DNA from: Clostridium magnum DSM 2767
GTDB lineage: Bacteria; Bacillota; Clostridia; Clostridiales; Clostridiaceae
Direction of reading: 5' to 3'
Assembly (NCBI RefSeq): GCF_001623875.1
Contig: NZ_LWAE01000003.1
Location: forward strand, 62,001 to 126,000
DNA: 64,000 nt
The translations under genes and the position numbers were made by a program. This document shows, piece after piece, positions 9,017 through 18,079 of the stretch (the stretch's first letter is position 1; each line of letters starts with the position of its first letter). The notes beneath the pieces are model-generated. The model was not told the origin of the DNA, did not search any database, and was given only the letters and a program-made list of their open reading frames with translations.

Positions 9017-9277
9017 TTGAAAAAGGTAGCAGTTGAAAAAGGTTTAAAGGACGTTGAGCAATACTTATCTGAGCAAGGATACAGTGTTCAAGAATTTGAA
9101 AGAAATAGCATAGAAAATGCATCTTTTTATAATGGATTTGATGCAGTAGTGGTAACAGGTCAAAGTATAAATGTTATGGGTTACGAAGATACAAAGACTA
9201 AGATACCCCAAATTGTTGCAGAAGGTCTAACTGCCCAAGAAATAGGACGTCAAATAGATAGCAAAATGACAAAGTAG
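9017..9277 (+). CDS. YkuS-like protein (UPF0180)
   Basis: An 86-residue protein matching the UPF0180/YkuS family in length and layout: a short N-terminal basic strand, AVEKGLKDVEQYLSEQGY, an aspartate-containing strand GFDAVVVTGQSINVMGYEDT, and a C-terminal helix LTAQEIGRQID. No biochemical role is established. Start TTG at 9017, eight bases after GGAGGTG; the ATG at 8981 would place the ribosome binding site inside the gene. A strong terminator follows, so it ends the two-gene unit. Confidence 0.8.
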   Translation: MKKVAVEKGLKDVEQYLSEQGYSVQEFERNSIENASFYNGFDAVVVTGQSINVMGYEDTKTKIPQIVAEGLTAQEIGRQIDSKMTK

Positions 9278-9299
9278 TGTACTTTACTTTGCCTGAATT

Positions 9300-9350
9300 A
9301 AAGGATAGTGATAAGCTTGTAAAACTTATCACTATCCTTTAATCTTTTTA
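9300..9350 (+). terminator. Rho-independent terminator after the ykuS-like gene
   Basis: Perfect 16-bp stem (9300-9315 with 9325-9340), 9-nt loop, followed by AATCTTTTT. Confidence 0.9.
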
Positions 9351-9499
9351 CTAAATAAATATAAGTGAAAAGATAATATGGAAAATATTGCATTGCATAG
9401 ATTTAAAATTAATTATAAATTAATATATAATGAAGTGAAGAATCACTCAGATATATAAGTTTTATTATAGTATAAAGATTTTACAGGTAGGTGAGAAAT

Positions 9500-10210
9500 T
9501 TGGAAGAAAGATTACAAAAATATATGGCAACCTGTGGAGTGGCTTCAAGAAGAAAATCTGAAGAAATCATTCAACAAGGTAGAGTTAAAGTTAATGGAGT
9601 AGTTATTAAAGAATTGGGTTATAAGGTTGATATAGAAAAGGATGAGGTTTTCGTTGATAATAATAAAATCAAAAAGGAAGAGAGAAAGGTATATATAGCA
9701 CTGAATAAGCCAGAAGGCTATGTTTGTACTGTTAAAGACGAAAAGGGAAGACAAACAATTTTAGATTTAGTAGATGTTGATGAAAGAATTTATCCTATCG
9801 GAAGATTAGATTATGATACATCAGGTTTAATACTTTTAACTAATGATGGAGATGTATATAATAAGATAATTCATCCGAGAGAAGAAAAGAATAAAGTGTA
9901 TATTGCTCTAATCAAAGGCATTCCTTCAAAGAAAAGTATAGAACAATTTGAAAAGGGTATAGATATAGGTGGATATATTACAGCGCCATCTAAAATAAAA
10001 GTTATTAATACATTTACTGACGCATCTAAAGTAGAAATCATCATACATGAAGGTAAAAATAGACAAATTAGAAGGATGTGTGATGCGATAGGTCACCCAG
10101 TACTAAGTTTGCAGAGAGTTCAAATTGGAAATATCAAACTTAATAAATTATCTAAAGGTAAATGGAGATTTCTCAATGAAAAAGAAATAATTGATATTAG
10201 AAATATGTAA
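9500..10210 (+). CDS. rluB: Ribosomal large subunit pseudouridine synthase B
   Basis: A 236-residue RsuA/RluB-family pseudouridine synthase. An N-terminal S4 RNA-binding domain (RLQKYMATCGVASRRKSEEII ... VKVNG) is followed by the catalytic motif GRLDYDTSGLILLTNDG with its nucleophilic Asp and the late motif EGKNRQIRRMCDAIGHPV. Known role: modifies U2605-type positions in 23S rRNA. Start is TTG at 9500, seven bases after GGTGAG; the GTG at 9491 lies within that Shine-Dalgarno sequence. Stand-alone gene ahead of mnmM. Confidence 0.88.
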   Translation: MEERLQKYMATCGVASRRKSEEIIQQGRVKVNGVVIKELGYKVDIEKDEVFVDNNKIKKEERKVYIALNKPEGYVCTVKDEKGRQTILDLVDVDERIYPIGRLDYDTSGLILLTNDGDVYNKIIHPREEKNKVYIALIKGIPSKKSIEQFEKGIDIGGYITAPSKIKVINTFTDASKVEIIIHEGKNRQIRRMCDAIGHPVLSLQRVQIGNIKLNKLSKGKWRFLNEKEIIDIRNM

Positions 10211-10343
10211 AATTTATGTTTTCAAGTTTTTAATATCAATTATTCAGATAGAGTTACATATAAAATATTATGTTAAATAACAAAATGTTAACTAAAATAA
10301 ATAAAAAATACAACAAAGAAAAAAATATAAAAGGAGTAAATTA

Positions 10344-10886
10344 ATGTTTAGATATGTTTCAAATGTTAGTGAACTTTCTCACTATATAATTAAAAATTTT
10401 AGTTGTAATTTTAATATTGCTGTAGATGCTACTTTGGGTAATGGATATGATACAGATTTCTTAAGTAATAATTTTTTAAAAGTCTATTCCTTTGATATTC
10501 AACAATGTGCAATTAAAACATATGAGAATAAAAATATAAATAATGTTATACTAATTAATGATTCCCATGAAAACTTTATTAAATATATAAATGAAAAAGT
10601 TAATTGCATAATGTATAATCTTGGTTTTCTTCCTGGAGGTGATAAAAACATAACTACAAAATGTGAATCAACTCTAATGAGTTTAGAGAGCAGTTTGAAT
10701 ATAATAGATAAAGGGGGATTAATAACTATAGCATTATACAGAGGTCATGAAGAGGGAAAAAAAGAAGAAAATGCAGTTATAAATTTTGTTCAGAATCTCC
10801 CTAAAGAAAAATATGGAGTAATGCTTCATTCCTTCGTCAATAGAAATAATTTAGCCCCATTTTTAATAGTTATAGAAAAAAAATAG
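10344..10886 (+). CDS. mnmM: tRNA U34 methyltransferase MnmM (YtqB family)
   Basis: A 180-residue class I SAM-dependent methyltransferase. The SAM loop is AVDATLGNGYDTDFLS (residues about 28-43), with the acidic strand end VYSFDIQ, the motif IMYNLGFLPGGDK and ALYRGHEEG...E. These are the signatures of the YtqB family, shown to complete 5-methylaminomethyl-2-thiouridine in tRNA in organisms lacking the MnmC methyltransferase. Clear ribosome site AAAAGGAG. A 54-codon ORF follows. Older annotation would call it a putative rRNA methylase. Confidence 0.85.
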   Translation: MFRYVSNVSELSHYIIKNFSCNFNIAVDATLGNGYDTDFLSNNFLKVYSFDIQQCAIKTYENKNINNVILINDSHENFIKYINEKVNCIMYNLGFLPGGDKNITTKCESTLMSLESSLNIIDKGGLITIALYRGHEEGKKEENAVINFVQNLPKEKYGVMLHSFVNRNNLAPFLIVIEKK

Positions 10887-10933
10887 TTTGGAGGTGACTT
10901 TTATCAAATTATAGAATTTGATAAAAATAAATT

Positions 10934-11098
10934 ATGAAAGATAAGTTAGAATTAATAGCAACAAAGGAAATAAAATATTATGAAGAAATGTATAAAGTTA
11001 TTGATTTTTTAAACAAAAATCTAGGTAGTTACGACCTTGTATTTGGTATTCAAGAGAAAAAAGATACACATATTATTAATATTTATAAAGAAAAATAA
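10934..11098 (+). CDS. Small hypothetical protein (54 residues)
   Basis: A complete ATG-to-TAA frame: MKDKLELIATKEIKYYEEMY then VIDFLNKNLG..YDLVFGIQEKKDTHIINIYKEK. It looks protein-like: an amphipathic helix followed by two strands with alternating hydrophobics. The nearest Shine-Dalgarno, GGAGGTG at 10890-10896, is about 37 bases upstream, with an 8-bp stem (ATCAAATT/AATTTGAT) in between that would shorten the gap if folded. No other start fits because a stop lies directly upstream in frame. Function unknown. Confidence 0.55.
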   Translation: MKDKLELIATKEIKYYEEMYKVIDFLNKNLGSYDLVFGIQEKKDTHIINIYKEK

Positions 11099-11195
11099 TT
11101 TACAATTGAATGTTCTATTGTAAATTTGGTCAATAGATGTTAAAATGAAATAAATATTGCAACAAGATGGGGATGAGAGAAAGGATTGAAATGGA

Positions 11196-12074
11196 ATGGA
11201 AGATATTAATAATAAACAAGATTTAATGAGAACTATTCAAGTTAAGTTTCCAAGATTAAGTAAAGGACAAAAGCTTATTGCCGAATATATTTTAAAACAT
11301 TATGACAAAGCTGCTTTTATGACTGCTGCTAAATTAGGCATAAGCGTAGGAGTAAGTGAATCAACTGTAGTTAGATTTGCAAATGAACTAGGTTTTTCAG
11401 GATATCCTAAGTTACAAAAAGCTCTACAAGAGTTAATAAAGAACAAGCTTACCACTGTACAAAGAATTGAATTATCAAATGATTTTGTAAGTGAAGAAAG
11501 TGCCTTAAAGGGTGTCTTAAAATCAGATATGGAAAACATCAGAGCGACTCTTGAAAAAATAAATCATAAGACATTTGAAGATGTTATAAACGGCATATTT
11601 TCTGCAAAAAAAATATACATAATTGGTTTAAGAAGCTCTACTGCACTAGCAGAATTTTTAGGTTTTTACCTAAGCCTTATATTAGAAAATGTTAAGGTTG
11701 TAGGGTATGGTGTAAGTGATATATTTGAACAAATTATTAATATTCATGAGGATGACTTGGTTATAGGAATAGGTTTTCCCCGTTATGCAGCCAGAACTAT
11801 TGAGTCTTTAGATTTTGCGCAAAGCAGAGGAGCTAAGGTAGTAGCTCTTACTGATAGCCTATTATCCCCACTTGCAGCTAGAGCTGACTATACCTTAATT
11901 GCACAAAGTAACATGGCATCCTTTGTGGATTCTTTAGTTGCTCCTTTAAGTGTGATAAATGCTCTTATAATAGCTGTAGGATTAAGAGAAAAAGAAAAGA
12001 TATCAACTACATTTGCAAATTTAGAAAGTATTTGGGAAGAATATCAGGTTTACTCTTTTAAGGAATCTGATTAG
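11196..12074 (+). CDS. MurR/RpiR family transcriptional regulator
   Basis: A 292-residue regulator. Residues about 8-85 are the RpiR-type helix-turn-helix (LSKGQKLIAEYILKHYDKAAFMTA, SESTVVRFANELGFSGYPKLQ). Residues about 125-250 are a SIS sugar-phosphate-binding domain (AKKIYIIGLRSSTALAEFLG, DLVIGIGFPRYAARTIES, GAKVVALTDS). Such proteins respond to phosphosugars. No sugar genes adjoin it, so its target is unknown. It is transcribed alone and ends at a strong terminator. Confidence 0.85.
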   Translation: MEDINNKQDLMRTIQVKFPRLSKGQKLIAEYILKHYDKAAFMTAAKLGISVGVSESTVVRFANELGFSGYPKLQKALQELIKNKLTTVQRIELSNDFVSEESALKGVLKSDMENIRATLEKINHKTFEDVINGIFSAKKIYIIGLRSSTALAEFLGFYLSLILENVKVVGYGVSDIFEQIINIHEDDLVIGIGFPRYAARTIESLDFAQSRGAKVVALTDSLLSPLAARADYTLIAQSNMASFVDSLVAPLSVINALIIAVGLREKEKISTTFANLESIWEEYQVYSFKESD

Positions 12075-12077
12075 TTC

Positions 12078-12111
12078 AAAGGTTAAGGCTTATGCCTTGG
12101 CCTTTTTTTTT
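12078..12111 (+). terminator. Terminator after the RpiR-type regulator
   Basis: Stem AAGGTTAAGGC (12079-12089) with GCCTTGGCCTT (12094-12104) around a 4-nt loop, followed by eight T. Confidence 0.9.
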
Positions 12112-12119
12112 ATGAAATT

Positions 12120-12136
12120 GAAACTTGAATCAGATT
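12120..12136. repeat. Fragment of the dispersed palindromic repeat
   Basis: GAAACTTGAATCAGATT is the reverse complement of the right end of copies A and B (AATCTGATTCAAGTTTC type). Only this arm remains; no partner arm is visible. Confidence 0.5.
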
Positions 12137-12216
12137 AATATTGATTAAATTTAGTTGTTATATTACTATAATATAGATGACAAAGAATAATTATCTATAA
12201 ATAAGGCGGTGAACTA

Positions 12217-13452
12217 ATGTCTACAGTAGTAATAGTCGGTGGTGGTCCAGCAGGCATGATGGCTGCAATAACCGCTGCTGATAAATTTAATACAGTATTG
12301 ATTGAAAAAAATGATAAGCTAGGACGAAAAATGTTCATTAGCGGAAAAGGAAGATGTAATATAACTAATGCGAAGGATATAGGTGAATTTTTTGATTTTA
12401 TACCGGGCAATCCTCATTTTTTATATAGTTCATTATACTCATTCACAAATGAGGATACTATGAATTTCTTCAATAAACTAGGTGTAAAATTGAAAATAGA
12501 AAGAGGAGATAGAGTATTTCCAGAATCAGATAAATCATCAGATATAATTAGTGCTATGGAAAAAGAGATGCGAAAAAAGGGCGTTAATATAAGATTGAAT
12601 TCTAAAGTTAAAAACTTTATTTATGAGAATAATACTATAAATATAAAGGCTGTTCAGCTAGATGATAATTCTATTATAAAAGGTGATTATTTTATACTAT
12701 GCACTGGAGGTATGTCTTATCCACAAACAGGATCTAGTGGCGAGGGGTACAACTTTGCTGAGGAATTAGGGCATAATATTGCAGAGATTAAACCATCACT
12801 TGTTCCTATTACTGTTGAGGAAGAATGGATAAAAGAACTTCAAGGTTTATCACTAAAAAATGTTGAGTTATCCATTGTAAATAATAAGAATAAAGTATTA
12901 TTTAAAGAATTCGGGGAAATGCTATTTACCCATTTTGGAATTTCAGGTCCAATCTCTTTAAGTGGTAGTAGATTTGTGAGTAAGGAGCCTAATCTGAAGG
13001 CTGTAATAAATCTAAAACCCGCATTAAGCTTTGAAGAATTGGATAAGAGAATACAAAAGGACTTTATAAAATATACTAATAAAGACTTTAAAAACTCTTT
13101 AGACGACTTATTACCTAAAAAAATGATTGATGTTGTAATTAGATTATCAGGAATAGACCCTGACAAAAAAGTCAATTTGATTACAAGAGAAGAAAGGCAA
13201 AATCTAGTTAACTTATTACATAGCTTCACTTTGAAAATAAAAGGCTTAAGACCTATAGCAGAAGCTATTGTAACTGCTGGCGGAATAAATGTAAAAGAAA
13301 TTGATCCTTCTACAATGCAATCTAAAATTTGTAAAAACCTGTACTTTGCAGGAGAAATCATAGATGTTGATGCATATACAGGAGGTTTTAATATACAAAT
13401 AGCTTTATCTACTGGATACTTAGCTGGTACCAAGATTGGTGAAGAAAAATAA
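12217..13452 (+). CDS. HI0933/BaiN-family NAD(P)/FAD-dependent oxidoreductase
   Basis: A 411-residue flavoprotein. The N-terminal FAD dinucleotide loop VGGGPAGMMAAITAA is followed by the family motif LGRKMFISGKGRCNITNA, and the C-terminal FAD motif reads LYFAGEIIDVDAYTGGFNIQIA. These match the YhiN/HI0933 (BaiN, RdsA) family. Substrates differ across the family, so no specific reaction is claimed. ATG at 12217 after AAGGCGGTGA. It precedes cmk in the same orientation but 120 bp separates them. Confidence 0.85.
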   Translation: MSTVVIVGGGPAGMMAAITAADKFNTVLIEKNDKLGRKMFISGKGRCNITNAKDIGEFFDFIPGNPHFLYSSLYSFTNEDTMNFFNKLGVKLKIERGDRVFPESDKSSDIISAMEKEMRKKGVNIRLNSKVKNFIYENNTINIKAVQLDDNSIIKGDYFILCTGGMSYPQTGSSGEGYNFAEELGHNIAEIKPSLVPITVEEEWIKELQGLSLKNVELSIVNNKNKVLFKEFGEMLFTHFGISGPISLSGSRFVSKEPNLKAVINLKPALSFEELDKRIQKDFIKYTNKDFKNSLDDLLPKKMIDVVIRLSGIDPDKKVNLITREERQNLVNLLHSFTLKIKGLRPIAEAIVTAGGINVKEIDPSTMQSKICKNLYFAGEIIDVDAYTGGFNIQIALSTGYLAGTKIGEEK

Positions 13453-13582
13453 TAATACTAAAGAAAAAATCATCAGTGTGAAAATGGTATCAAAAAATAG
13501 AGGATTTTATCTTTTTTTATAGAATATATTAAAAAGTGAAAAAATGAATTTTGTTACTTTTTAGAAAGGCGGAGTGAAATCT

Positions 13583-14260
13583 TTGAATATATCTGTGGCA
13601 ATTGATGGTCCTGCCGGCGCAGGAAAGAGTACAATAGCAAGCATTGTAGCTGATAGATTTAATCTAATGTATATAAATACAGGTTCTATGTATAGAGCTG
13701 TTACTCTAATGTGTATGAGAAATAATATATCTCATATAATGGTGGCAGACGTATGCAATTTAACAAATTCACTTGATATGCATTTTGATGGAGATAGTTT
13801 AATAGTGAATGGAGAAGATATAAGTGAAGAAATTAGGCTACCAGATGTAAGTAATAACGTATCTAATTATGCAGCTATACCACAAGTAAGAGAAATCTTA
13901 GTCACCATTCAGCAAGCTATGGCAAATAAATATGATGTAATTATGGATGGCAGAGACATAGGGACTGTAGTTCTAAAAAATGCTCCTTTTAAATTTTATT
14001 TAACTGCCAGTGCTGAAGAAAGAGCCAAAAGAAGATTTGACGAACTAAACACTAAAGGCATTGCTGTAGAATACAATAATATATTAAATGATATAATAAA
14101 AAGAGATTATGTGGATTCTAATAGAGAAATAAATCCTTTAAGGAAAGCTAAAGATGCAATTGAAATAGATTCGTCTAAACTTTCTATAAATGAAGTAGTA
14201 GAAATTATTTCTAACCATATAAAAAAATATATAAAGAAAACAACTGAAGGTGAAATATAG
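13583..14260 (+). CDS. cmk: Cytidylate kinase
   Basis: A 225-residue CMP/dCMP kinase. P-loop DGPAGAGKSTIA at residues about 8-19, YINTGSMYRAVT for nucleotide binding, the phosphate-contacting motif MDGRDIGTVVL, and the lid region ASAEERAKRRFDEL. Start is TTG at 13583, eight bases after AAAGGCGGAG; the earlier GTG lies on the Shine-Dalgarno. The stop codon directly abuts the ATG of ispH-rpsA, so the two are coupled. The cmk-ispH-rpsA order is standard for clostridia. Confidence 0.92.
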   Translation: MNISVAIDGPAGAGKSTIASIVADRFNLMYINTGSMYRAVTLMCMRNNISHIMVADVCNLTNSLDMHFDGDSLIVNGEDISEEIRLPDVSNNVSNYAAIPQVREILVTIQQAMANKYDVIMDGRDIGTVVLKNAPFKFYLTASAEERAKRRFDELNTKGIAVEYNNILNDIIKRDYVDSNREINPLRKAKDAIEIDSSKLSINEVVEIISNHIKKYIKKTTEGEI

Positions 14261-16174
14261 ATGGAAATTATATTGGCAGATAAAGCAGGCTTTTGCTTTG
14301 GAGTCAAGAGAGCTGTTGATGAGGCTATAGCCACACAAATTAAATATAATAAAAGAATATATACTTTAGGACCATTAATTCATAATAGTGATGTGGTGGC
14401 TTATTTAAAAACAAATAATATATATCCTGTAGAATTAGATGATATAAATAATCTTAAACAGGGAGATGTAGTTATTATACGTTCTCATGGGGTGCCAGAA
14501 GAAGTCTTTAGTTTGTTACAAAATAAGGGAATAACGGTTATTGATGCTACATGTCCATATGTTTCCAATATACAGAAAAAGGTGAGAAAATATTTTGAAC
14601 AAGGATATACTGTACTTATTGTAGGTGACAAAGATCATCCTGAGGTAATTGGAATAAACGGTTGGTGTGGTAACAAGGCCATCATATCTAAGAATGGTGC
14701 CAACTTAGATAAACTTCCGAATAAATTGTGTGTTGTTTCTCAAACTACTGAAAAACAGTCAAATTGGGAAAGAGTTTTAAGTATAGTATTAAAATGCTGT
14801 AAAGAATTTATTGCTTTTAATACTATATGTAGTGCCACAGAATCTAGACAAAAGTCAGCTGAAGAAATTTCAAAAAAAGTAGATATGATGGTTGTGTTAG
14901 GTGGCCGTAATAGTTCTAATACAACAAAACTTTATGAAATTTGCAAGTCTAACTGTCTAAATACCATTCATGTTGAAAATTCAGGAGAAATACCTGATAA
15001 TATAATTAATTCAAACAAAATTAAAACTATAGGTGTTACAGCAGGTGCTTCAACACCAGATTGGATAATAAAGGAGGCAATTTCAAAAATGAGCGATAAC
15101 AAAGAACTAGAGATGAATGAGCAATTAGCTTATATGGAACAGAATGATAAACAGATAGCGGTAGGACAATTAATAAACGCCAGGGTTATTTCAGTAAATG
15201 AAAAAGAAGCTTTTTTGAATATTGGATATAAAGCTGATGGTATACTACCAAAGGCTGAAGTAACAAAAGATGAAAATTCAAAGTTAACAGACTTAGTTCA
15301 TGTTGATGATGAAATCCAAGTTAAAATTATAAAAAGAAAAAGTGAAGACGGATATGTGGTGCTATCACATATAGAAATCGAAAGAGAAAATGCTTATAAG
15401 GAACTAAGAGCTGCTTATGATAAAGATGAACCAATAAATGTATTAGTGAAAGAGGTTGTAAAGGGAGGACTAGTTTCAAGTTACAAAGGCGTTAGAGTTT
15501 TTATACCAGCTTCACATATAGAGTTGCATCATGTACAAGATCTTTCTGCGTATGTTAACAAAGAGCTTCTAGTTAAAATAATCGAATTTAAAGAAGAAAA
15601 AAATCACACAAGAATAGTATCTTCTAGAAGAGATTTATTAAAAGATGATAAAGAAAAGAAAGATGTAGAAGTTTGGAATTCGTTAGCTAAAGATACAGTT
15701 GTAGATGGAGAAGTTAAGAGACTTACTGATTTCGGTGCTTTTATCGATGTACAAGGGGTCGATGGATTACTTCATGTATCTCAGATTTCCTGGGGAAGAA
15801 TCGAAAAATCTAGTAATGTACTTAGTGTAGGAGATAAAGTTAAAGTTTACATATTAGATGTAGACAAAGAAAAGAAAAAATTATCCTTATCCATGAAAAA
15901 ATTAGTTGAAGATCCATGGAGTAACGCTGATGTTAAATACCCTGTTGGTAGCATAGTTCTAGGAAAAGTGGCTCGCTTTGCTAATTTTGGTGCATTTGTT
16001 GAATTAGAACCAGGCGTAGATGCTCTAGTTCATATATCACAAATAAGTAATAAACGAATAAATAAGCCAGAGGATGCTCTTAAAATAGGTGATGAAGTAA
16101 AAGCAAAAATATTGGATGTAGATAAAGAAAATATGAAGATTGGCTTAAGCATAAAGGAAGTTGATGAAATTTAA
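14261..16174 (+). CDS. ispH-rpsA: Fusion of HMBPP reductase (IspH) with ribosomal protein S1-type domains
   Basis: A single 637-residue frame. Residues 1-280 are IspH, the last step of the MEP isoprenoid pathway; the three [4Fe-4S] cysteines are C12 (GFCFGV), C98 (DATCPY) and C190 (TICSATESRQ), with H41 and H126-P-E. Residues about 300-637 contain four S1 RNA-binding repeats (GQLINARVISVNEKEAF, INVLVKEVVKGGLV, DTVVDGEVKRLTDFGAF, GSIVLGKVARFANFGAF). No frameshift or internal stop. The fusion is known in Clostridium and relatives. It starts one base after the cmk stop. Confidence 0.93.
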   Translation: MEIILADKAGFCFGVKRAVDEAIATQIKYNKRIYTLGPLIHNSDVVAYLKTNNIYPVELDDINNLKQGDVVIIRSHGVPEEVFSLLQNKGITVIDATCPYVSNIQKKVRKYFEQGYTVLIVGDKDHPEVIGINGWCGNKAIISKNGANLDKLPNKLCVVSQTTEKQSNWERVLSIVLKCCKEFIAFNTICSATESRQKSAEEISKKVDMMVVLGGRNSSNTTKLYEICKSNCLNTIHVENSGEIPDNIINSNKIKTIGVTAGASTPDWIIKEAISKMSDNKELEMNEQLAYMEQNDKQIAVGQLINARVISVNEKEAFLNIGYKADGILPKAEVTKDENSKLTDLVHVDDEIQVKIIKRKSEDGYVVLSHIEIERENAYKELRAAYDKDEPINVLVKEVVKGGLVSSYKGVRVFIPASHIELHHVQDLSAYVNKELLVKIIEFKEEKNHTRIVSSRRDLLKDDKEKKDVEVWNSLAKDTVVDGEVKRLTDFGAFIDVQGVDGLLHVSQISWGRIEKSSNVLSVGDKVKVYILDVDKEKKKLSLSMKKLVEDPWSNADVKYPVGSIVLGKVARFANFGAFVELEPGVDALVHISQISNKRINKPEDALKIGDEVKAKILDVDKENMKIGLSIKEVDEI

Positions 16175-16222
16175 ATAAAATATTCTATTTTTCATTTAGA
16201 GTAAAAAAGAGAATATTTTTTT

Positions 16223-16263
16223 AAAAATGCGTGTAGTATAACTAATAGGCACGCATTTTTTAT
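16223..16263 (+). terminator. Terminator after ispH-rpsA
   Basis: Stem AAAAATGCGTG (16223-16233) with CACGCATTTTT (16250-16260), T-run at the end. Confidence 0.85.
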
Positions 16264-16354
16264 GTTTTTAATAGGTAATGTATATAGCAATACAGAGAAA
16301 TATCTAAAAAATTAGAGTTTTATACATGTTTTTCTAAAATAACCGCTTTATATA

Positions 16355-16382
16355 TTGACTTTTTTAATATTTTTGATAAAAT
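16355..16382 (+). promoter_or_regulatory. Candidate sigma-A promoter of speH
   Basis: TTGACT (16355-16360), 16-bp spacer, TAAAAT (16377-16382), about 40 bp before the speH start. Confidence 0.5.
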
Positions 16383-16421
16383 TTAATTGTTATGAATTTT
16401 GTAAGGGGGTAAATACGCAGA

Positions 16422-16802
16422 ATGAATGAATTAGGACGTCACATTTTAGCAGAAATTTACGGGTGTAGTTCTGAGATATTGAACAATAAGGAATTAATAG
16501 AAAAAATAATGGTTGACTCTGCATTAAAGTCAGGTGCAGAAGTTAGAGAAGTTGCTTTTCACAAATTTAGTCCACAAGGTGTAAGCGGAGTTGTTATTAT
16601 ATCAGAATCTCACTTAACTATTCATACTTGGCCTGAACTTGGATACGCAGCTGTTGACGTATTTACTTGTGGTGATAAAGTAAATCCATGGGACGCATGC
16701 AATTATATGACTGAAAAATTTAACGCTAAAAATATGACTGCTACTGAGGTAAAAAGAGGAATCTTCGAGCAACCTGTATCAGTTAAAGCGTCAAATATAT
16801 AA
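16422..16802 (+). CDS. speH: S-adenosylmethionine decarboxylase proenzyme
   Basis: A 126-residue prokaryotic AdoMetDC that makes decarboxylated SAM for spermidine synthesis. The self-cleavage site is visible as E62-S63 in ISESHLTIHTW; S63 becomes the pyruvoyl group. H68 and C83 match conserved catalytic residues, and NPWDACNYM and the length fit SpeH. ATG start after AAGGGGG. No speE or speA follows; the gene is monocistronic, with its own promoter and terminator. Confidence 0.93.
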   Translation: MNELGRHILAEIYGCSSEILNNKELIEKIMVDSALKSGAEVREVAFHKFSPQGVSGVVIISESHLTIHTWPELGYAAVDVFTCGDKVNPWDACNYMTEKFNAKNMTATEVKRGIFEQPVSVKASNI

Positions 16803-16836
16803 AGATCATCGAATTCGATGATCTTTATATTTTTTC
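16801..16836 (+). terminator. Terminator after speH
   Basis: Perfect palindrome AAAGATCATCGAA/TTCGATGATCTTT, then TATATTTTTTC. A second, T-less stem (16853-16864 with 16871-16882) lies just downstream. Confidence 0.8.
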
Positions 16837-16950
16837 TACTTCTAAAAAACTTAGCTAATAATCAGTTTAATGATTATTAGCTGCCTTTCACAGTAATAAT
16901 TTCTACTTACTCTAATATACTTTACTAAAGAATGTATAGGAGGTAGAAAT

Positions 16951-18003
16951 GTGGAAAGTAGTAATAGTAGTTATACAGATGTGATTTTCGATAAGGAAAA
17001 AAAAATTATATATAACGTATTGGCACAATATAATTTTAAAATTACTAATTGTACTAAATTTAAAAATGTATATAAAGTAGAAACCACAGAAGGTAACCTT
17101 TGTTTAAAAAGAATAAGACATGGTAAGTATAAACCTAACAATAATGCTATTATTATACAGCAACTAATAGATAGAGGTTTTTATAATATAACAAAACACT
17201 ATAAAACAAAAGAAGAAAAAAGCTATGTAAGAAGTAAAAAACTATTATTTTATTTGACAGATTGGATAGACGGTGAAGAAGGAGACTTAAATAATATTGA
17301 AGAAGTGATATTAATTGTAGAGTCCTTAGCAAAATTTCATTTAGCTCTTAATAATATAGATACAAGTAATTTAAAATTAAAAAGCAATTTAAAAAATTGG
17401 CCTAAAATTTTTACTGAATATCTACGACAATTAGAAAAATATGAGAGAACAATTAATAATAAAAAATTAAAGAGCGAATTTGACCTATCCTATTATGATT
17501 ATATACAAAGTATGTATCATAAAGGGATGGTAGCACTAAATCTATTGAACACAGCTCGCTATTATAAGCTATCGAAACATGCGGGCAAAGCTAAAATTTT
17601 ATGTCAGAAAAACCTTTATAGTCAGAACATAATTAAAAAGGATGATGGATATTATATAATAGATTTAGGTAATATAGTTATTGATCTTCCGCTTATTGAT
17701 TTAAGTAGACTAATAAGTAAGTTATTATATAAAAAAGCTTTTAATTGGGATTTTAATAAAGTAAAAATGCTTATAGAAGCCTATACCTCTATTAATAAAT
17801 TAGATAAAAAGGAATTAGAGGTGATGCTTGCATTGATTGTATTCCCTGATAAGTTCTGGAAATTAGGCAAAAAAAGGTATACAAAACATAAAGCTTGGGA
17901 CGAATCAAAATATATGTATAAGCTCACAAAACTAATTAAATATGATGAACTGCAAAATAAATTTTTAGAAGATTATTTATACTATACAAGCCAGTTCTAT
18001 TAA
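16951..18003 (+). CDS. CotS family spore coat protein
   Basis: A 350-residue aminoglycoside-phosphotransferase-like protein of the CotS/YutH spore coat family. It has the typical start with a beta-hairpin region (VYKVETTEGNLCLKRIRHG), YLTDWIDGEEGDLN, SLAKFHLA, and a degenerate kinase-like IIDLGNIVIDLPLIDLSRL near residue 230. Known members are coat or inner-coat proteins made in the mother cell. GTG start at 16951 with AGGAGG in good spacing. Followed at 76 bp by an acetyltransferase gene in the same direction. Confidence 0.85.
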   Translation: MESSNSSYTDVIFDKEKKIIYNVLAQYNFKITNCTKFKNVYKVETTEGNLCLKRIRHGKYKPNNNAIIIQQLIDRGFYNITKHYKTKEEKSYVRSKKLLFYLTDWIDGEEGDLNNIEEVILIVESLAKFHLALNNIDTSNLKLKSNLKNWPKIFTEYLRQLEKYERTINNKKLKSEFDLSYYDYIQSMYHKGMVALNLLNTARYYKLSKHAGKAKILCQKNLYSQNIIKKDDGYYIIDLGNIVIDLPLIDLSRLISKLLYKKAFNWDFNKVKMLIEAYTSINKLDKKELEVMLALIVFPDKFWKLGKKRYTKHKAWDESKYMYKLTKLIKYDELQNKFLEDYLYYTSQFY

Positions 18004-18079
18004 TAATCAGAAAAAATACTATAAATTTATACTTTTATTGAATAGTTAAAAAATAATTATTACTACGAGGATAGATTAT

